Shown here piece by piece: positions 35,456-45,555 of a stretch of DNA of 64,000 nucleotides. The translations under genes were made by a program, and so were the position numbers. Source of the DNA: JBFFSQ01 sp041572275 (GTDB lineage Bacteria > Pseudomonadota > Gammaproteobacteria > SZUA-229); contig JBFFSQ010000001.1 in assembly GCA_041572275.1 (NCBI GenBank), positions 1 to 64,000 of the forward strand, read 5' to 3'. The notes beneath the pieces are model-generated. The model made no database searches. It was not told the DNA's origin and saw only the letters and a list, made by a program, of their open reading frames with translations. Numbering within the stretch: position 1 is the first letter of the stretch; each line of letters starts with the position of its first letter.

Positions 35456-36310
35456 TCAAGCCTTATCCTGCTCCTGACAAATCATATCTGGTGTTTCCAG
35501 GCTGATTTTTCCCAGTACTCCGGTCCTGATATCATTGATTAACACTTCAGACGCCTTGTGCATATCAACGATACCTCCAGCTCGCAAACATCCTCGTTTT
35601 CGACCAATCATGTCCAGTAGCTCCATATCCGTTGTCGGCAACTCCTTGAGCTTGTAACGTTCAATCAATAAGTCTGAATATGACCGCAACAAAAATTCTG
35701 CTGCATACAATGCAACATCTTCATATTCAATAGCTGTATTTTTTACTGCACCCGTGATGGCCAGCCGATAGCCACTATTCACATTTTCAAACTTCGGCCA
35801 TAAGATGCCAGGAGTATCTGACAAGATAATGCCATTTCCCAATTCAATACGTTGCTGATGACGAGTGACCGCTGGTTCATCACCTGTTTTTGCAATCACT
35901 TTACCCGCCAGTGAATTAATTAGCGTGGATTTCCCTACATTAGGAATTCCCATTATCATGGTCCGGATAGGTTTGCTGACACGATTTCGATCTGGCAACA
36001 TCTTGCGACACAGATCAGGTAATTTACGAACCTGTGATTTTTCGCTAGCCATCAACGCCTGCGCCTTAACACCTTTCTCCTGCTCAAGATAGCTGATCCA
36101 TAATTGAGTTACTTTGGGATCCGCAAGATCACTCTTGTTTAAGATCTTAATGCAGGGCCGATGACCTCTAAGTTCCGTAACCAGCGGATTTTCACTACTA
36201 AATGGCAGACGGGCATCCATTACCTCAATCACCAGGTCAATTTGCGGCATGGCTTCTTTAATCTGCTTACGAGCCTTATGCATATGCCCTGGATACCAAT
36301 GAACTGCCAT
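35456..36310 (-). CDS. ylqF: Ribosome biogenesis GTPase YlqF/RbgA
   Basis: Circularly permuted GTPase that assists late 50S subunit assembly. 284 residues with the permuted order G4 (NKSD, 58-61), then G1 (GIPNVGKST) and G3 (DTPGIL), preceded by the family N-terminus MAVHWYPGHMHKARKQI. The C-terminal RNA-binding helical region is present (GRKRGCLRAGG). Length is normal (B. subtilis RbgA 282). Leftward, 88 bp after rlmG's right-hand end. Confidence 0.93.
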   Translation of the reverse strand: MAVHWYPGHMHKARKQIKEAMPQIDLVIEVMDARLPFSSENPLVTELRGHRPCIKILNKSDLADPKVTQLWISYLEQEKGVKAQALMASEKSQVRKLPDLCRKMLPDRNRVSKPIRTMIMGIPNVGKSTLINSLAGKVIAKTGDEPAVTRHQQRIELGNGIILSDTPGILWPKFENVNSGYRLAITGAVKNTAIEYEDVALYAAEFLLRSYSDLLIERYKLKELPTTDMELLDMIGRKRGCLRAGGIVDMHKASEVLINDIRTGVLGKISLETPDMICQEQDKA

Positions 36311-36398
36311 TTATTTTTCCTGTAATAAGTGTATCGCTATTCTAACTCATTAGAATATGAATAAAAAATTGATAACCTGTGGCTAACCAACACAGCCA

Positions 36399-37535
36399 TT
36401 ATTGACGGCAGGCTCTAAGAATTGTGAATTTGGGATTAGAGGCTATCAGCTCGCAATTACCAAATATCCGTTTGATTGAAACAGGATAGTCTAAATGACG
36501 ATTGCCAATGACCCATAATTCCCCGCCTTGCCTGAGTACATCTTTTGATTGTTTAAACATACGCATGGCTATCTGATCGCCCACACTACTTTGTTGATGA
36601 AAAGGTGGATTGCACAAGATCAAATCTGCAGAACCTGTTTTAAAGCCGGCCAAACAGTCATTAGCCTGAAAGTAGGCTTTGCGTGAATCATTCCACTGCC
36701 GCCTGAAGTTTTCTTCTGCTGAAGCAACTGCCATGAATGACTCATCAACAAAAGAAATCGTCGCCTGGGGATGCGTCAAGGATGCCATAAGCCCGACCAC
36801 ACCATTACCACATCCCAGATCAATAATATCTCGGGCTGATGTTTTCTGTGGCAAATGCTTAAGAAAGAAACGCGTGCCAATATCCAGGCTGTCCCGTGAA
36901 AACACATTGGCATGATTACAGATAGTGATCTCTGTATCTTCAAGCTGATAACACAAAGGATAAGGGCTGATTGCTGTTATTTCATGCACCTGAGCATTCA
37001 CAAAAATCAACCGTGCTTTTTTACGAGCCAGTGATGTTTGTGTAGATCCAAGCAAGCGCTCAAATAATACCCAGACAGATTTTGGCATCCCTTTTATCAT
37101 GCCTGCGCCGATAATGGTGGTGGTCGGCGTTATACAGGGTCGAATCCGAATAAGCTCATCTTCCAACAACGCCAGTGTTTTCGGTACTTTGATCAACACC
37201 AGATCAAAACTACCGGAAGGCTGTTCCAGGCTATTCAGCAAATGAACACTGTTTGCTGATAAACCATTTTCGACCAGGTTCATCTGCGTCGCGGCATGAG
37301 ATAAATAGGAGTCAGATAAGGCATAAGGCTGAAATGCATTTAATGCAACGGCAAGAGCACCGAAGCTATCATTAACAATCAGCAAGCGCGTCGCAGATGA
37401 AACAACGTGTTCCTCAGCCAGATAATTCAGCAAATACTCGTCAGCAGCATCCCAGGCCCTTAACAGTTCGCGTTTACGCGAGGGCAAGCGCTTAAGCGTG
37501 AACTCACCCTGCGGAACACACAACAAGGTATCCAT
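36399..37535 (-). CDS. rlmG: 23S rRNA (guanine1835-N2)-methyltransferase
   Basis: SAM-dependent methyltransferase acting on G1835 of 23S rRNA. 378 residues, exactly the length of E. coli RlmG, with a degenerate N-terminal methyltransferase-like domain and a catalytic C-terminal domain: SAM site IIDLGCGNGVVGL and the amino-methylating NPPFHQQ motif. RsmC (16S G1207) is shorter and is the main alternative. Leftward between parC and ylqF. Confidence 0.88.
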   Translation of the reverse strand: MDTLLCVPQGEFTLKRLPSRKRELLRAWDAADEYLLNYLAEEHVVSSATRLLIVNDSFGALAVALNAFQPYALSDSYLSHAATQMNLVENGLSANSVHLLNSLEQPSGSFDLVLIKVPKTLALLEDELIRIRPCITPTTTIIGAGMIKGMPKSVWVLFERLLGSTQTSLARKKARLIFVNAQVHEITAISPYPLCYQLEDTEITICNHANVFSRDSLDIGTRFFLKHLPQKTSARDIIDLGCGNGVVGLMASLTHPQATISFVDESFMAVASAEENFRRQWNDSRKAYFQANDCLAGFKTGSADLILCNPPFHQQSSVGDQIAMRMFKQSKDVLRQGGELWVIGNRHLDYPVSIKRIFGNCELIASNPKFTILRACRQ

Positions 37536-37584
37536 AGACTCAATACCTCATCTGATAATATCTGCCTGTGCGTTGTCAGCCTTG

Positions 37585-39843
37585 TTAGCTTTTACGCAAC
37601 ACCTCAATACCATCGACTTTCTGGTAACCACGCGGCAGCTTAAAGCCACGCTTACCACGCTCACCTGCATGCTCGTCAACTTCATCAGCCTTCATGGTCT
37701 TATGCTTCTTACCTGCGTAGACCGTCAATTTCTCGCCATCCTGAATAAGATCGATAGCACATATCCACTCTTCTGCAGATTTAAGTTTGGCAGGTGGAAC
37801 ATTTATAATTTTATTGCCTTTACCGCGAACCATTTGAGGCAGTTCTTCCAGAGCGGTGACCAGCATATGTCCTTCTGAACTCACCGCCACAATCCAGTCA
37901 TCTTCCAGACTGCGAACTTTTACCGGCGGTAATACTTTTGCACCCTGGGGAACGTTGAGAAATGCTTTTCCGGCTTTATTTCTGGAATGTAAATCACCCA
38001 GTTTACATACAAAGCCATAACCGTAACTGGTCGAAAACAGGTATAACTCATCCGGATTACCGATCAGTGCCGACACAAAGCCTGCTCCAGCCGGTGGATT
38101 AAATCGTCCCGTCAGAGGCTCTCCCTGTCCCCTGGCCGATGGCAGGGTATGTGCCTGCAAGGTATAAGCACGACCAGTACTATCGAGGAAGACTGCCAGT
38201 TGGTTCGATTTACCGGCGGCCGATGATTGTGGACCATCGCCTGCTTTATAGTTGAGCTTATCGACATCGATGTCGTGACCTTTAGCCGCGCGAACCCAAC
38301 CTTTCTGCGACAGCACCACAGTAATAGCTTCACTGGGTATCAAGGCCGTTTCATCCATCGCCTGAGCAGCCTCTCGACTAACAATGGGTGAACGACGCTT
38401 ATCGCCATAGGCTTCAGCATCATCAAGAATTTCTTTTTTGATCAGTGTTTTCAACCGCTGATCAGAACTGAGCAGTTTTTCCAGCTGCGCTTTTTCCAGT
38501 GCCAGCTCTTCCTGTTCAGCACGAATTTTCATTTCTTCCAGACGTGCTAACTGACGTAGCTTGGTATCGAGAATATAATCCGCCTGCTCGTCTGACAGTT
38601 TAAATCGTTTAATCAACGCCGGTTTTGGCTTATCCGTTTCTCGAATAATCTTGATAACTTCATCGATATTCAGGAAAGCAATCAACAAACCTTCCAATAA
38701 ATGCAAACGTTTGTTGACCTTATCCAGTCTCCAGTTCAAGCGGTTACGAACCGTCTGAATGCGATAACTTAACCATTCTTTTAATATCACCCGGATATTT
38801 TTAACCTGGGGACGACCATCGACACCAATCATGTTCATATTGACACGATAGCTGCGTTCAAGGTCTGTAGTGGCAAACAAATGATTCATCAACTGTTCGG
38901 TATCCACTCGATTGGAGCGAGGAACAATCACCAGACGGGTTGGATTTTCATGATCTGATTCGTCACGTAAATCCTCCACCATTGGCAATTTCTTTGAGGT
39001 CATCTGCTGAGCAATCTGCTCCAGAATCTTGTTCCCAGATACTTGATAAGGCAAGGCGGTAATAATGATCTCACCATTATCTTTTTCGAATCTGGCACGG
39101 GCTCGAATACTGCCATTACCTTTGTTATAGATCGCAAGAATATCTTCACGCGAGGTAATAATTTCCGCTTCTGTCGGGTAATCTGGTCCTTGTATATGCT
39201 CACATAGTTCTTCGACCGTGGATTTCGGTTGATCCAGCAAACGTATACAGGCTGTAGCAACTTCTTTCAAATTATGCGGCGGTATATCAGTAGCCATACC
39301 CACTGCAATACCGGTCGAACCATTCAGCAGCACATTAGGTAAACGTGCGGGCAATGACCTGGGTTCTTCAAGCGTGCCATCAAAGTTTGGTATCCAGTCA
39401 ACGGTGCCCTGGCCTAACTCCTGCAGTAAAACTTCTGCATACTTTGACAACTTGGATTCGGTATAACGCATAGCTGCAAATGATTTGGGGTCATCGGGCG
39501 AACCCCAGTTACCCTGCCCATCAACCAGTGGATAGCGATAAGAAAAACTCTGCGCCATCAATACCATGGCCTCATAACATGCACTGTCACCATGGGGGTG
39601 AAACTTACCCAGCACATCACCCACCGTACGTGCCGATTTCTTATATTTGGCACTGGCATTCAAGCCCAGCTCAGACATGGCATACACAATACGACGCTGC
39701 ACCGGTTTTAAGCCGTCGCCAATAAACGGCAGCGCACGATCGAGAATAACGTACATGGAATAATCCAGATACGCCTTCTCAGTAAAATGAGCTAACGGCT
39801 GTCTTTCAATACCTTCAAAATTCAAATCGTCTTGTTCGGACAT
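37585..39843 (-). CDS. parC: DNA topoisomerase IV subunit A
   Basis: Cleaving subunit of topoisomerase IV, which decatenates daughter chromosomes. 752 residues, as in E. coli. Catalytic Tyr127 is in AAMRYTESKLSKYAE; the quinolone-resistance region GDSACYEA carries Ser87 and Glu91 (E. coli Ser80 and Glu84), i.e. the sensitive form. The C-terminal pinwheel repeats lack the GyrA box, which separates it from GyrA. Downstream of parE by about 110 bp in the same direction. Confidence 0.97.
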   Translation of the reverse strand: MSEQDDLNFEGIERQPLAHFTEKAYLDYSMYVILDRALPFIGDGLKPVQRRIVYAMSELGLNASAKYKKSARTVGDVLGKFHPHGDSACYEAMVLMAQSFSYRYPLVDGQGNWGSPDDPKSFAAMRYTESKLSKYAEVLLQELGQGTVDWIPNFDGTLEEPRSLPARLPNVLLNGSTGIAVGMATDIPPHNLKEVATACIRLLDQPKSTVEELCEHIQGPDYPTEAEIITSREDILAIYNKGNGSIRARARFEKDNGEIIITALPYQVSGNKILEQIAQQMTSKKLPMVEDLRDESDHENPTRLVIVPRSNRVDTEQLMNHLFATTDLERSYRVNMNMIGVDGRPQVKNIRVILKEWLSYRIQTVRNRLNWRLDKVNKRLHLLEGLLIAFLNIDEVIKIIRETDKPKPALIKRFKLSDEQADYILDTKLRQLARLEEMKIRAEQEELALEKAQLEKLLSSDQRLKTLIKKEILDDAEAYGDKRRSPIVSREAAQAMDETALIPSEAITVVLSQKGWVRAAKGHDIDVDKLNYKAGDGPQSSAAGKSNQLAVFLDSTGRAYTLQAHTLPSARGQGEPLTGRFNPPAGAGFVSALIGNPDELYLFSTSYGYGFVCKLGDLHSRNKAGKAFLNVPQGAKVLPPVKVRSLEDDWIVAVSSEGHMLVTALEELPQMVRGKGNKIINVPPAKLKSAEEWICAIDLIQDGEKLTVYAGKKHKTMKADEVDEHAGERGKRGFKLPRGYQKVDGIEVLRKS

Positions 39844-39895
39844 TCAATTATTACCATTCAATTCTTTAACAGCGCCACCACTGAAACATAAAGAT

Positions 39896-39953
39896 CACAA
39901 AGCTTAATATGTAGTATTTCTTTGTGTGCTCTCAGTCTCTGCGGCTATTAAAC
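39896..39953. repeat. Inverted-repeat element before the parE stop (related to the leuB one)
   Basis: Arms cacaaag (39896-39902) and ctttgtg (39920-39926), then gtctctgcggctattaaact reaching the parE stop codon (TTA complement at 39954). The order of parts and the end sequence resemble the element at 13311-13371: stem, then GTCTCTGYGG, then TAAACTTAA overlapping the stop codon of the leftward gene. Confidence 0.4.
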
Positions 39954-41837
39954 TTAAACTTCAGCCAGGTCACCTTTTTGCTCTAACCAGGCTTTTCGAT
40001 CAGATGCGCGTTTCTTGGCCAACAGCATATCCATCATGCGATTGCTGTCATCACCGGGTTCTACGACTAGCTGTACTAATCGACGGGTATCCGGCGCGAT
40101 TGAGGTTTCTCTGAGCTGCAAAGGATTCATCTCACCCAGACCTTTAAATCGAGTCACCTGAACCTTACCTTTTTTCTTCTCTGCCGAGATACGATCCAGT
40201 ACACCCTGCTTTTCAGCTTCATCCAGTGCGTAGAACACGTCTTTGCCTACATCGATACGGAATAAAGGCGGCATCGCCACATAGACATGACCCGCTTCAA
40301 CCAGTGTACGGAAATGACGCAGGAACAAAGCACATAACAAGGTGGCAATATGGTAACCATCGGAGTCGGCATCTGCCAGAATACAAACCTTGCCATATCG
40401 CAAACCATCCAGTTTGCTACTACCCGGATCAACGCCAATAGCGACAGAAATATCGTGTACTTCTTGTGAAGCTAGCACCTGATCAGGATCCACTTCCCAG
40501 GTATTCAGAATTTTACCGCGCAGGGGCATGATAGCCTGAAACTCTCGGTCACGTGCCTGCTTGGCCGAACCGCCCGCTGAATCACCTTCCACCAGGAACA
40601 GTTCGGTGCGCGTCACATCACTGGAACTACAATCCGCCAGCTTGCCCGGCAGTGCCGGTCCCTGGGTCACTTTTTTACGTGCAACTTTTTTACCCGCACG
40701 CAGACGTTTCTGTGCATTATCAATAGCCAGCAGTGCTATACGCTCACCTTCATCTGTATGCTGGTTCAGCCATAAACTAAAAGCATCTTTCACCACACCA
40801 GATACAAATGGAGCACACTCACGGGACGATAGACGTTCCTTGGTCTGGCCAGAAAACTGAGGATCTTCCATTTTCACCGAAAGAATATAGCTCACCCGAT
40901 CCCAGACATCTTCAGGACTAATCTTCACACCACGAGGGGTCAGGTTACGAAATTCACAAAACTCCCGTACCGCTTCGGTCAGCCCCGTACGCAAGCCATT
41001 AACATGAGTCCCACCCTGGGCAGTAGGAATTAAATTCACATAGGACTCAGTTACCGCCTCACCACCTTCTGGCAACCACAACAATGCCCAATCCACCGCT
41101 TCATGATCACTGGCCAGACTGCCGATAAACGGATCAGCAGGCAGTAATTCATAGCCTTTCAGGGTTTCGGTTAAATATGCCTGTAAACCATCTTCGTAAT
41201 ACCATTCCTCAGTTTCACCGGTTTTTTCTTCCAGAAAAATGACGTGTAGCCCTGGGCATAGCACGGCTTTGGCGCGTAATACATGGCGCAGTCGCGACAC
41301 AGAAAAATTAGCTGAATCAAAATATTTGGCTTCTGGCCAGAAACGAATATGCGTACCGGTATTCTTCTTACCCACGGTACCTGTTTCTTTCAGCTCACTG
41401 ACCTTGTTGCCATGAGCAAAGGCAATATTGTATTCCTTACCGTCACGCCTGATATCGGCTTCCAACCGATAAGACAGTGCATTCACCACCGATACACCGA
41501 CACCATGCAGACCACCAGAGAACTGATAATTCTTATTGGAGAACTTACCACCGGCATGTAACTTGGTCAGAATAACTTCAACCCCAGGCACACCTTCCTC
41601 CGGATGGATATCCACCGGCATGCCGCGACCATCGTCGACCACACCCAGAGAGCCGTCTTTATATAGTGTCACCTGAATTCGACTGGCATGTCCGGCAACG
41701 GCTTCATCAACACTGTTATCGATGACTTCCTGAGCCAGATGGTTAGGGCGTGTAGTATCGGTATACATGCCTGGGCGTTTCTGCACAGGCTCAAGACCGG
41801 TAAGGACTTCAATGGCTGAAGCGTCGTATGAACTCAT
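39954..41837 (-). CDS. parE: DNA topoisomerase IV subunit B
   Basis: ATPase subunit of topoisomerase IV. 627 residues (E. coli 630) with the GHKL ATP site (DNSVDEAVAGHA, DDGRGMPVD, GGLHGVGVSVVNALS), transducer, and TOPRIM domain (FLVEGDSAGGSAKQARDR, ILADADSDGYHI). The sequence lacks the GyrB insert. Leftward with parC; divergent from the helicase gene by about 190 bp. Confidence 0.97.
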   Translation of the reverse strand: MSSYDASAIEVLTGLEPVQKRPGMYTDTTRPNHLAQEVIDNSVDEAVAGHASRIQVTLYKDGSLGVVDDGRGMPVDIHPEEGVPGVEVILTKLHAGGKFSNKNYQFSGGLHGVGVSVVNALSYRLEADIRRDGKEYNIAFAHGNKVSELKETGTVGKKNTGTHIRFWPEAKYFDSANFSVSRLRHVLRAKAVLCPGLHVIFLEEKTGETEEWYYEDGLQAYLTETLKGYELLPADPFIGSLASDHEAVDWALLWLPEGGEAVTESYVNLIPTAQGGTHVNGLRTGLTEAVREFCEFRNLTPRGVKISPEDVWDRVSYILSVKMEDPQFSGQTKERLSSRECAPFVSGVVKDAFSLWLNQHTDEGERIALLAIDNAQKRLRAGKKVARKKVTQGPALPGKLADCSSSDVTRTELFLVEGDSAGGSAKQARDREFQAIMPLRGKILNTWEVDPDQVLASQEVHDISVAIGVDPGSSKLDGLRYGKVCILADADSDGYHIATLLCALFLRHFRTLVEAGHVYVAMPPLFRIDVGKDVFYALDEAEKQGVLDRISAEKKKGKVQVTRFKGLGEMNPLQLRETSIAPDTRRLVQLVVEPGDDSNRMMDMLLAKKRASDRKAWLEQKGDLAEV

Positions 41838-42028
41838 TCAAACTACTCATATTAATATACGTTGCGCTGGAACTATACATGGCCTGAGTCAAAAATAAAA
41901 TCATGCGACTCCAAGATATTGAATCAAGACTCGTTTTCAAAACATCTACCTCTGACAACCCCCTCACATCAAGCTCGGCTACCAGCAGCAGCAAAATCAT
42001 TTACTCCACTTGCAACGCCCATTATCCT

Positions 42029-45000
42029 ATGCCCATGAGTTTAGAAGCTGCCAATCCCCATTCCAATGCTATCGTTGCTGCTTCTGCCGGCAGTGGTAAA
42101 ACCTGGATGCTGGTCACCCGCATCCTGCGCCTGTTACTTGAAGGTGCCGAACCTGGTGGAATCATGGCCCTCACCTTTACCCGTAAAGCTGCCGGTGAAA
42201 TGCAACAACGCCTGGCCGAACGTTTATATGAGCTGGCCACACTCGATGATACCGCACTGGACAAAGCCCTGACTGAGCTGGGCTTACAGCCAACAGATCA
42301 CTATCGCCAGACGGCTCGTAGCCTCTATGAATATCATCAGTACTGCCATTATCCGGTACGTACCCAGACCTTTCATTCCTTCTGTCAGGACATCCTGGCC
42401 CGATTTCCACTGGAAGCCGACGTACCACCGGGATTCCAGCTACTAGAAAGCAGCACGCTTCTCATACAACAGGCCCGTGATGCCCTGTTCAATGAAGCAG
42501 CCGTGGATATGAATAGCCCACTAGCACAAAACCTGGAAGCGCTGTTGTCGGCCTGCGGCAGCCTGTTTAGTCTAGAAAAGGCATTAAACAGTTTTTTACA
42601 TCAGCGCAGTGACTGGTGGGCTTTTACTGAAAACAATAACAATAACTGTGACTACGCTACTGATGTCCTCAAACAACAGCTGGACGTGGATCTGGACAGC
42701 AATCCTATCGAGGTATTCTTCAAACCTCGCAATCTGGAAATGCTTCGCCAATTTTCCGCACTGTTGGCACAACACGACACCAAAACCAACCTGAAATTTG
42801 CCGATACCATTGCCATGAGCCTGGCTCAGGAGACTTACAACCAGCAAACCTTTAATACACTGTATGACTGTTTTTATACCGGCACGGGTACACCCCGAGT
42901 CAGAAAAGACAGTCCAACATTGCGCAAAAAACTCGGTGATGATGGTACTGATCAACTACTGGAACTCAACACACTCCTCACTGCCCGTATTCACGATGCT
43001 CTCGATCAGTACAATCGTCAAAAAACCTTTGAACTCAACCGGCTCTGGTATCAATGTGGTGAAACTTACATCAATCATTATCAAACACTGAAACGGCAGC
43101 AACGCCTGCTGGATTTTACCGATCTGGAATGGCGTACCTACAAGCTACTCCAGGGCTCAGAGAATGCCCTGTGGGTACAATATAAACTTGACCAGCGCAT
43201 TGACCATTTACTCATCGATGAATTCCAGGATACCAATCCAACGCAGTGGCAATTAATCCTGCCCTTACTTGAAGAAATGGCATCTTCGGAACTTGAAAAA
43301 CCCCGTAGTATTTTCATTGTTGGCGATGAAAAACAATCCATATACAGTTTCCGTCGAGCTAAACCCGAATTACTTGGGCGAGCCGCTGACTGGCTGGAAC
43401 AACACCTTGCAGCCAGTCGTTTCCCCATGAACAAATCCTGGCGTTCATCGCCCGCTATTATCAACGCTGTTAACGAAATTTTTTCCCAGGATATTTTTAA
43501 AACCAGTTTACCTGGCTTCCATCATCATGAAACCAATCGTGAGGCACTAGCCGGAAAAGTCACACTACTGCCTTTAACTCGCCCTGAGTCAGATCAGGTC
43601 GATAATATCGAAACACCGTTCCGCAATCCGCTACAGCAACCCCGTTATGAACAATCGGGTATCTATCTACAGGAAGGCCAGCAAATTGCCCAGGTTATTC
43701 AGCAGTTAATGAATGACAACATCATCGTGGGTGAAGGAGAAGAAGCTCACTGCATCAATTACGATGATATTTTTATTTTAGTGCGCAAACGCACACATGT
43801 GGCCGATTATGAAACCGCATTACGACAAGCGGGCATCCCTTATCTGGGTGCAAATAAGGGCACCTTCCTCGACTGCCTGGAAATACAGGACATGGAAGCC
43901 CTGCTCGATACCCTGCTGACACCCTTTAACAATCTATCTCTGGCACAGGTGCTTAAATCGCCCCTATTTTCAGCTCACGACGAACATCTGATGCTTATTG
44001 CCAAACATGGTGGCAGTCATTTATGGATTGATCGTCTGGCCAATATGCAATCCGAGCTACCCCCAGACCATCCGCTAAATCGAGCCTATCGATATATTCA
44101 ACGATGGCGAACGCTAACCGATAAAATTCCCGTGCACGATCTACTCGATCGCATATACAGTGAAGCCAATGTGCTAGAACGCTATAAAAGTTCGACACCG
44201 GAATCACTCAAACCCCGCGTACACGCTAACCTGGTGCGATTTATGGAACTGGCACTGGAACTGGATAGTGGACGTTATCCCAGTCTAATGCATTTCCTGC
44301 AATACCTCCGGAGCCTGAAACAACTGGTCACCGATGCTCCGGATGAAGCCCCGGTAGAAGTTGCTGAATCACGAGTAAAAATCATGACCATTCATGCCAG
44401 TAAAGGACTGGAAGCACCTGTGGTTTTTCTCGCCGACACCATTACCTCAGACAAAGACAGGTCAGCACTGGAAACACTGGTTGACTGGCCTGTGGAACAG
44501 GCTCAACCTCGGGTTTTCCAGCTCATCCCAGGCAAAGATACAAAAAACGAAAAATCTAGCCAGTTAGTTCAGCAACAGCAGCAACATCAACAACAGGAAA
44601 ACGCCAACCTGCTCTATGTTGCCCTCACTCGAGCCAAGCAGCTGCTCTATGTCTCTGCCTGTCAACCTGCAAACAGTCAATCGAGTCAGCACTGGTATCA
44701 CAACATTCAATCGGCCCTGAAAAATATCGCAACCGAACTGGATGACGGCAGCCTTGAATACGCTTATCAACAACTACCCATAGCACCACAAAGAGATGTG
44801 CAGGACATTCAAGCCAAAACCACAATCGATCCAGCACTGACTCGAAAACCGGATACTGTTTCGAATATCGACAAGATTATCGCGCCCAGCAAAACCGTAA
44901 CTTATCACGATGCCAGTTCTGGCGATGAAGATGGACAACTACGCGGCATTGCTATTCATCGTTGCCTGGATCTGTTGACACGCAGCCCGGCATTCAACAC

Positions 45001-45418
45001 AGACAGCATCCGACAACATCTGGCCACTGAGTTAAAACTGGATCGTCATGACACCCTGATTGAGCAAGCTATTACAGAATCACAACAACTGCTGGACAAA
45101 CCAGAACTACATAGCATCTTCTATCCTGATGACAACACAAAAGTTTACAACGAACTGCCGATCCACTATCTCGTCGATGACCAAATGGTCTATGGCATCA
45201 TCGACCGGTTGCTGGTGAACGACAATGAGGTGACCATTATTGATTATAAAAGCCACCAACAGGTCAACTCAGAAAATATTCAACAGATTGCGAATACGTA
45301 TACACAACAGATGCAGCTCTACGCACAGGGTATACGCAGAGTCTGGCCCAACAAATCCATTCACGCCTGTTTGCTGTTTACCCACTGCAGTGAATTACAC
45401 ACGCTGGATATCAACTAA
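42029..45418 (+). CDS. AddA-like UvrD-family helicase/exonuclease
   Basis: RecB/AddA-type superfamily 1A helicase of about 1129 residues. Motif I AASAGSGKTW is at residues 18-27; motif Ia TFTRKAAGEM, motif II LLIDEFQDTNPTQW, motif III GDEKQSIYSFRRA, motif V MTIHASKGLEAPVV, motif VI YVALTRAKQLLYVS follow. A C-terminal PD-(D/E)XK-type nuclease segment GIIDRLL...VTIIDYKSH ends the protein, so DNA end resection in recombination repair is likely. A Gln-rich linker (VQQQQQHQQQE) sits before motif VI. No AddB/RecC partner gene adjoins it. Start uncertain: ATG 42029, 42035 or 41903; the last adds 42 atypical residues. Confidence 0.88.
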   Translation: MPMSLEAANPHSNAIVAASAGSGKTWMLVTRILRLLLEGAEPGGIMALTFTRKAAGEMQQRLAERLYELATLDDTALDKALTELGLQPTDHYRQTARSLYEYHQYCHYPVRTQTFHSFCQDILARFPLEADVPPGFQLLESSTLLIQQARDALFNEAAVDMNSPLAQNLEALLSACGSLFSLEKALNSFLHQRSDWWAFTENNNNNCDYATDVLKQQLDVDLDSNPIEVFFKPRNLEMLRQFSALLAQHDTKTNLKFADTIAMSLAQETYNQQTFNTLYDCFYTGTGTPRVRKDSPTLRKKLGDDGTDQLLELNTLLTARIHDALDQYNRQKTFELNRLWYQCGETYINHYQTLKRQQRLLDFTDLEWRTYKLLQGSENALWVQYKLDQRIDHLLIDEFQDTNPTQWQLILPLLEEMASSELEKPRSIFIVGDEKQSIYSFRRAKPELLGRAADWLEQHLAASRFPMNKSWRSSPAIINAVNEIFSQDIFKTSLPGFHHHETNREALAGKVTLLPLTRPESDQVDNIETPFRNPLQQPRYEQSGIYLQEGQQIAQVIQQLMNDNIIVGEGEEAHCINYDDIFILVRKRTHVADYETALRQAGIPYLGANKGTFLDCLEIQDMEALLDTLLTPFNNLSLAQVLKSPLFSAHDEHLMLIAKHGGSHLWIDRLANMQSELPPDHPLNRAYRYIQRWRTLTDKIPVHDLLDRIYSEANVLERYKSSTPESLKPRVHANLVRFMELALELDSGRYPSLMHFLQYLRSLKQLVTDAPDEAPVEVAESRVKIMTIHASKGLEAPVVFLADTITSDKDRSALETLVDWPVEQAQPRVFQLIPGKDTKNEKSSQLVQQQQQHQQQENANLLYVALTRAKQLLYVSACQPANSQSSQHWYHNIQSALKNIATELDDGSLEYAYQQLPIAPQRDVQDIQAKTTIDPALTRKPDTVSNIDKIIAPSKTVTYHDASSGDEDGQLRGIAIHRCLDLLTRSPAFNTDSIRQHLATELKLDRHDTLIEQAITESQQLLDKPELHSIFYPDDNTKVYNELPIHYLVDDQMVYGIIDRLLVNDNEVTIIDYKSHQQVNSENIQQIANTYTQQMQLYAQGIRRVWPNKSIHACLLFTHCSELHTLDIN

Positions 45419-45505
45419 TACAAATACATCACGTCGATACTAATATGAACCGGCTATCTCAATGACTGGCTTGCAAATACACTGCCCGCCATTTTGTATC
45501 GGCCA

Positions 45506-45535
45506 CAAAAAAGGGACACTCAGTGCCCCTCTTTT
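45506..45535. terminator. Rho-independent terminator between the helicase gene and dsbC
   Basis: Leftward, GGGGCAC/GTGTCCC (45529-45523 with 45519-45513, one G-U pair) with a 3-base loop is followed by TTTTTT (45512-45507). Rightward a TCTTTT run also follows, so it may stop both convergent genes. Confidence 0.8.
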
Positions 45536-45555
45536 ATCATCAATGTGATGCCAGA

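Noticed and set aside
44568..44600. CAG/CAA-rich tract in the AddA-like gene
   Set aside because: Considered as a microsatellite; mixed Gln codons and in-frame Gln-rich linker explain it without a repeat element.
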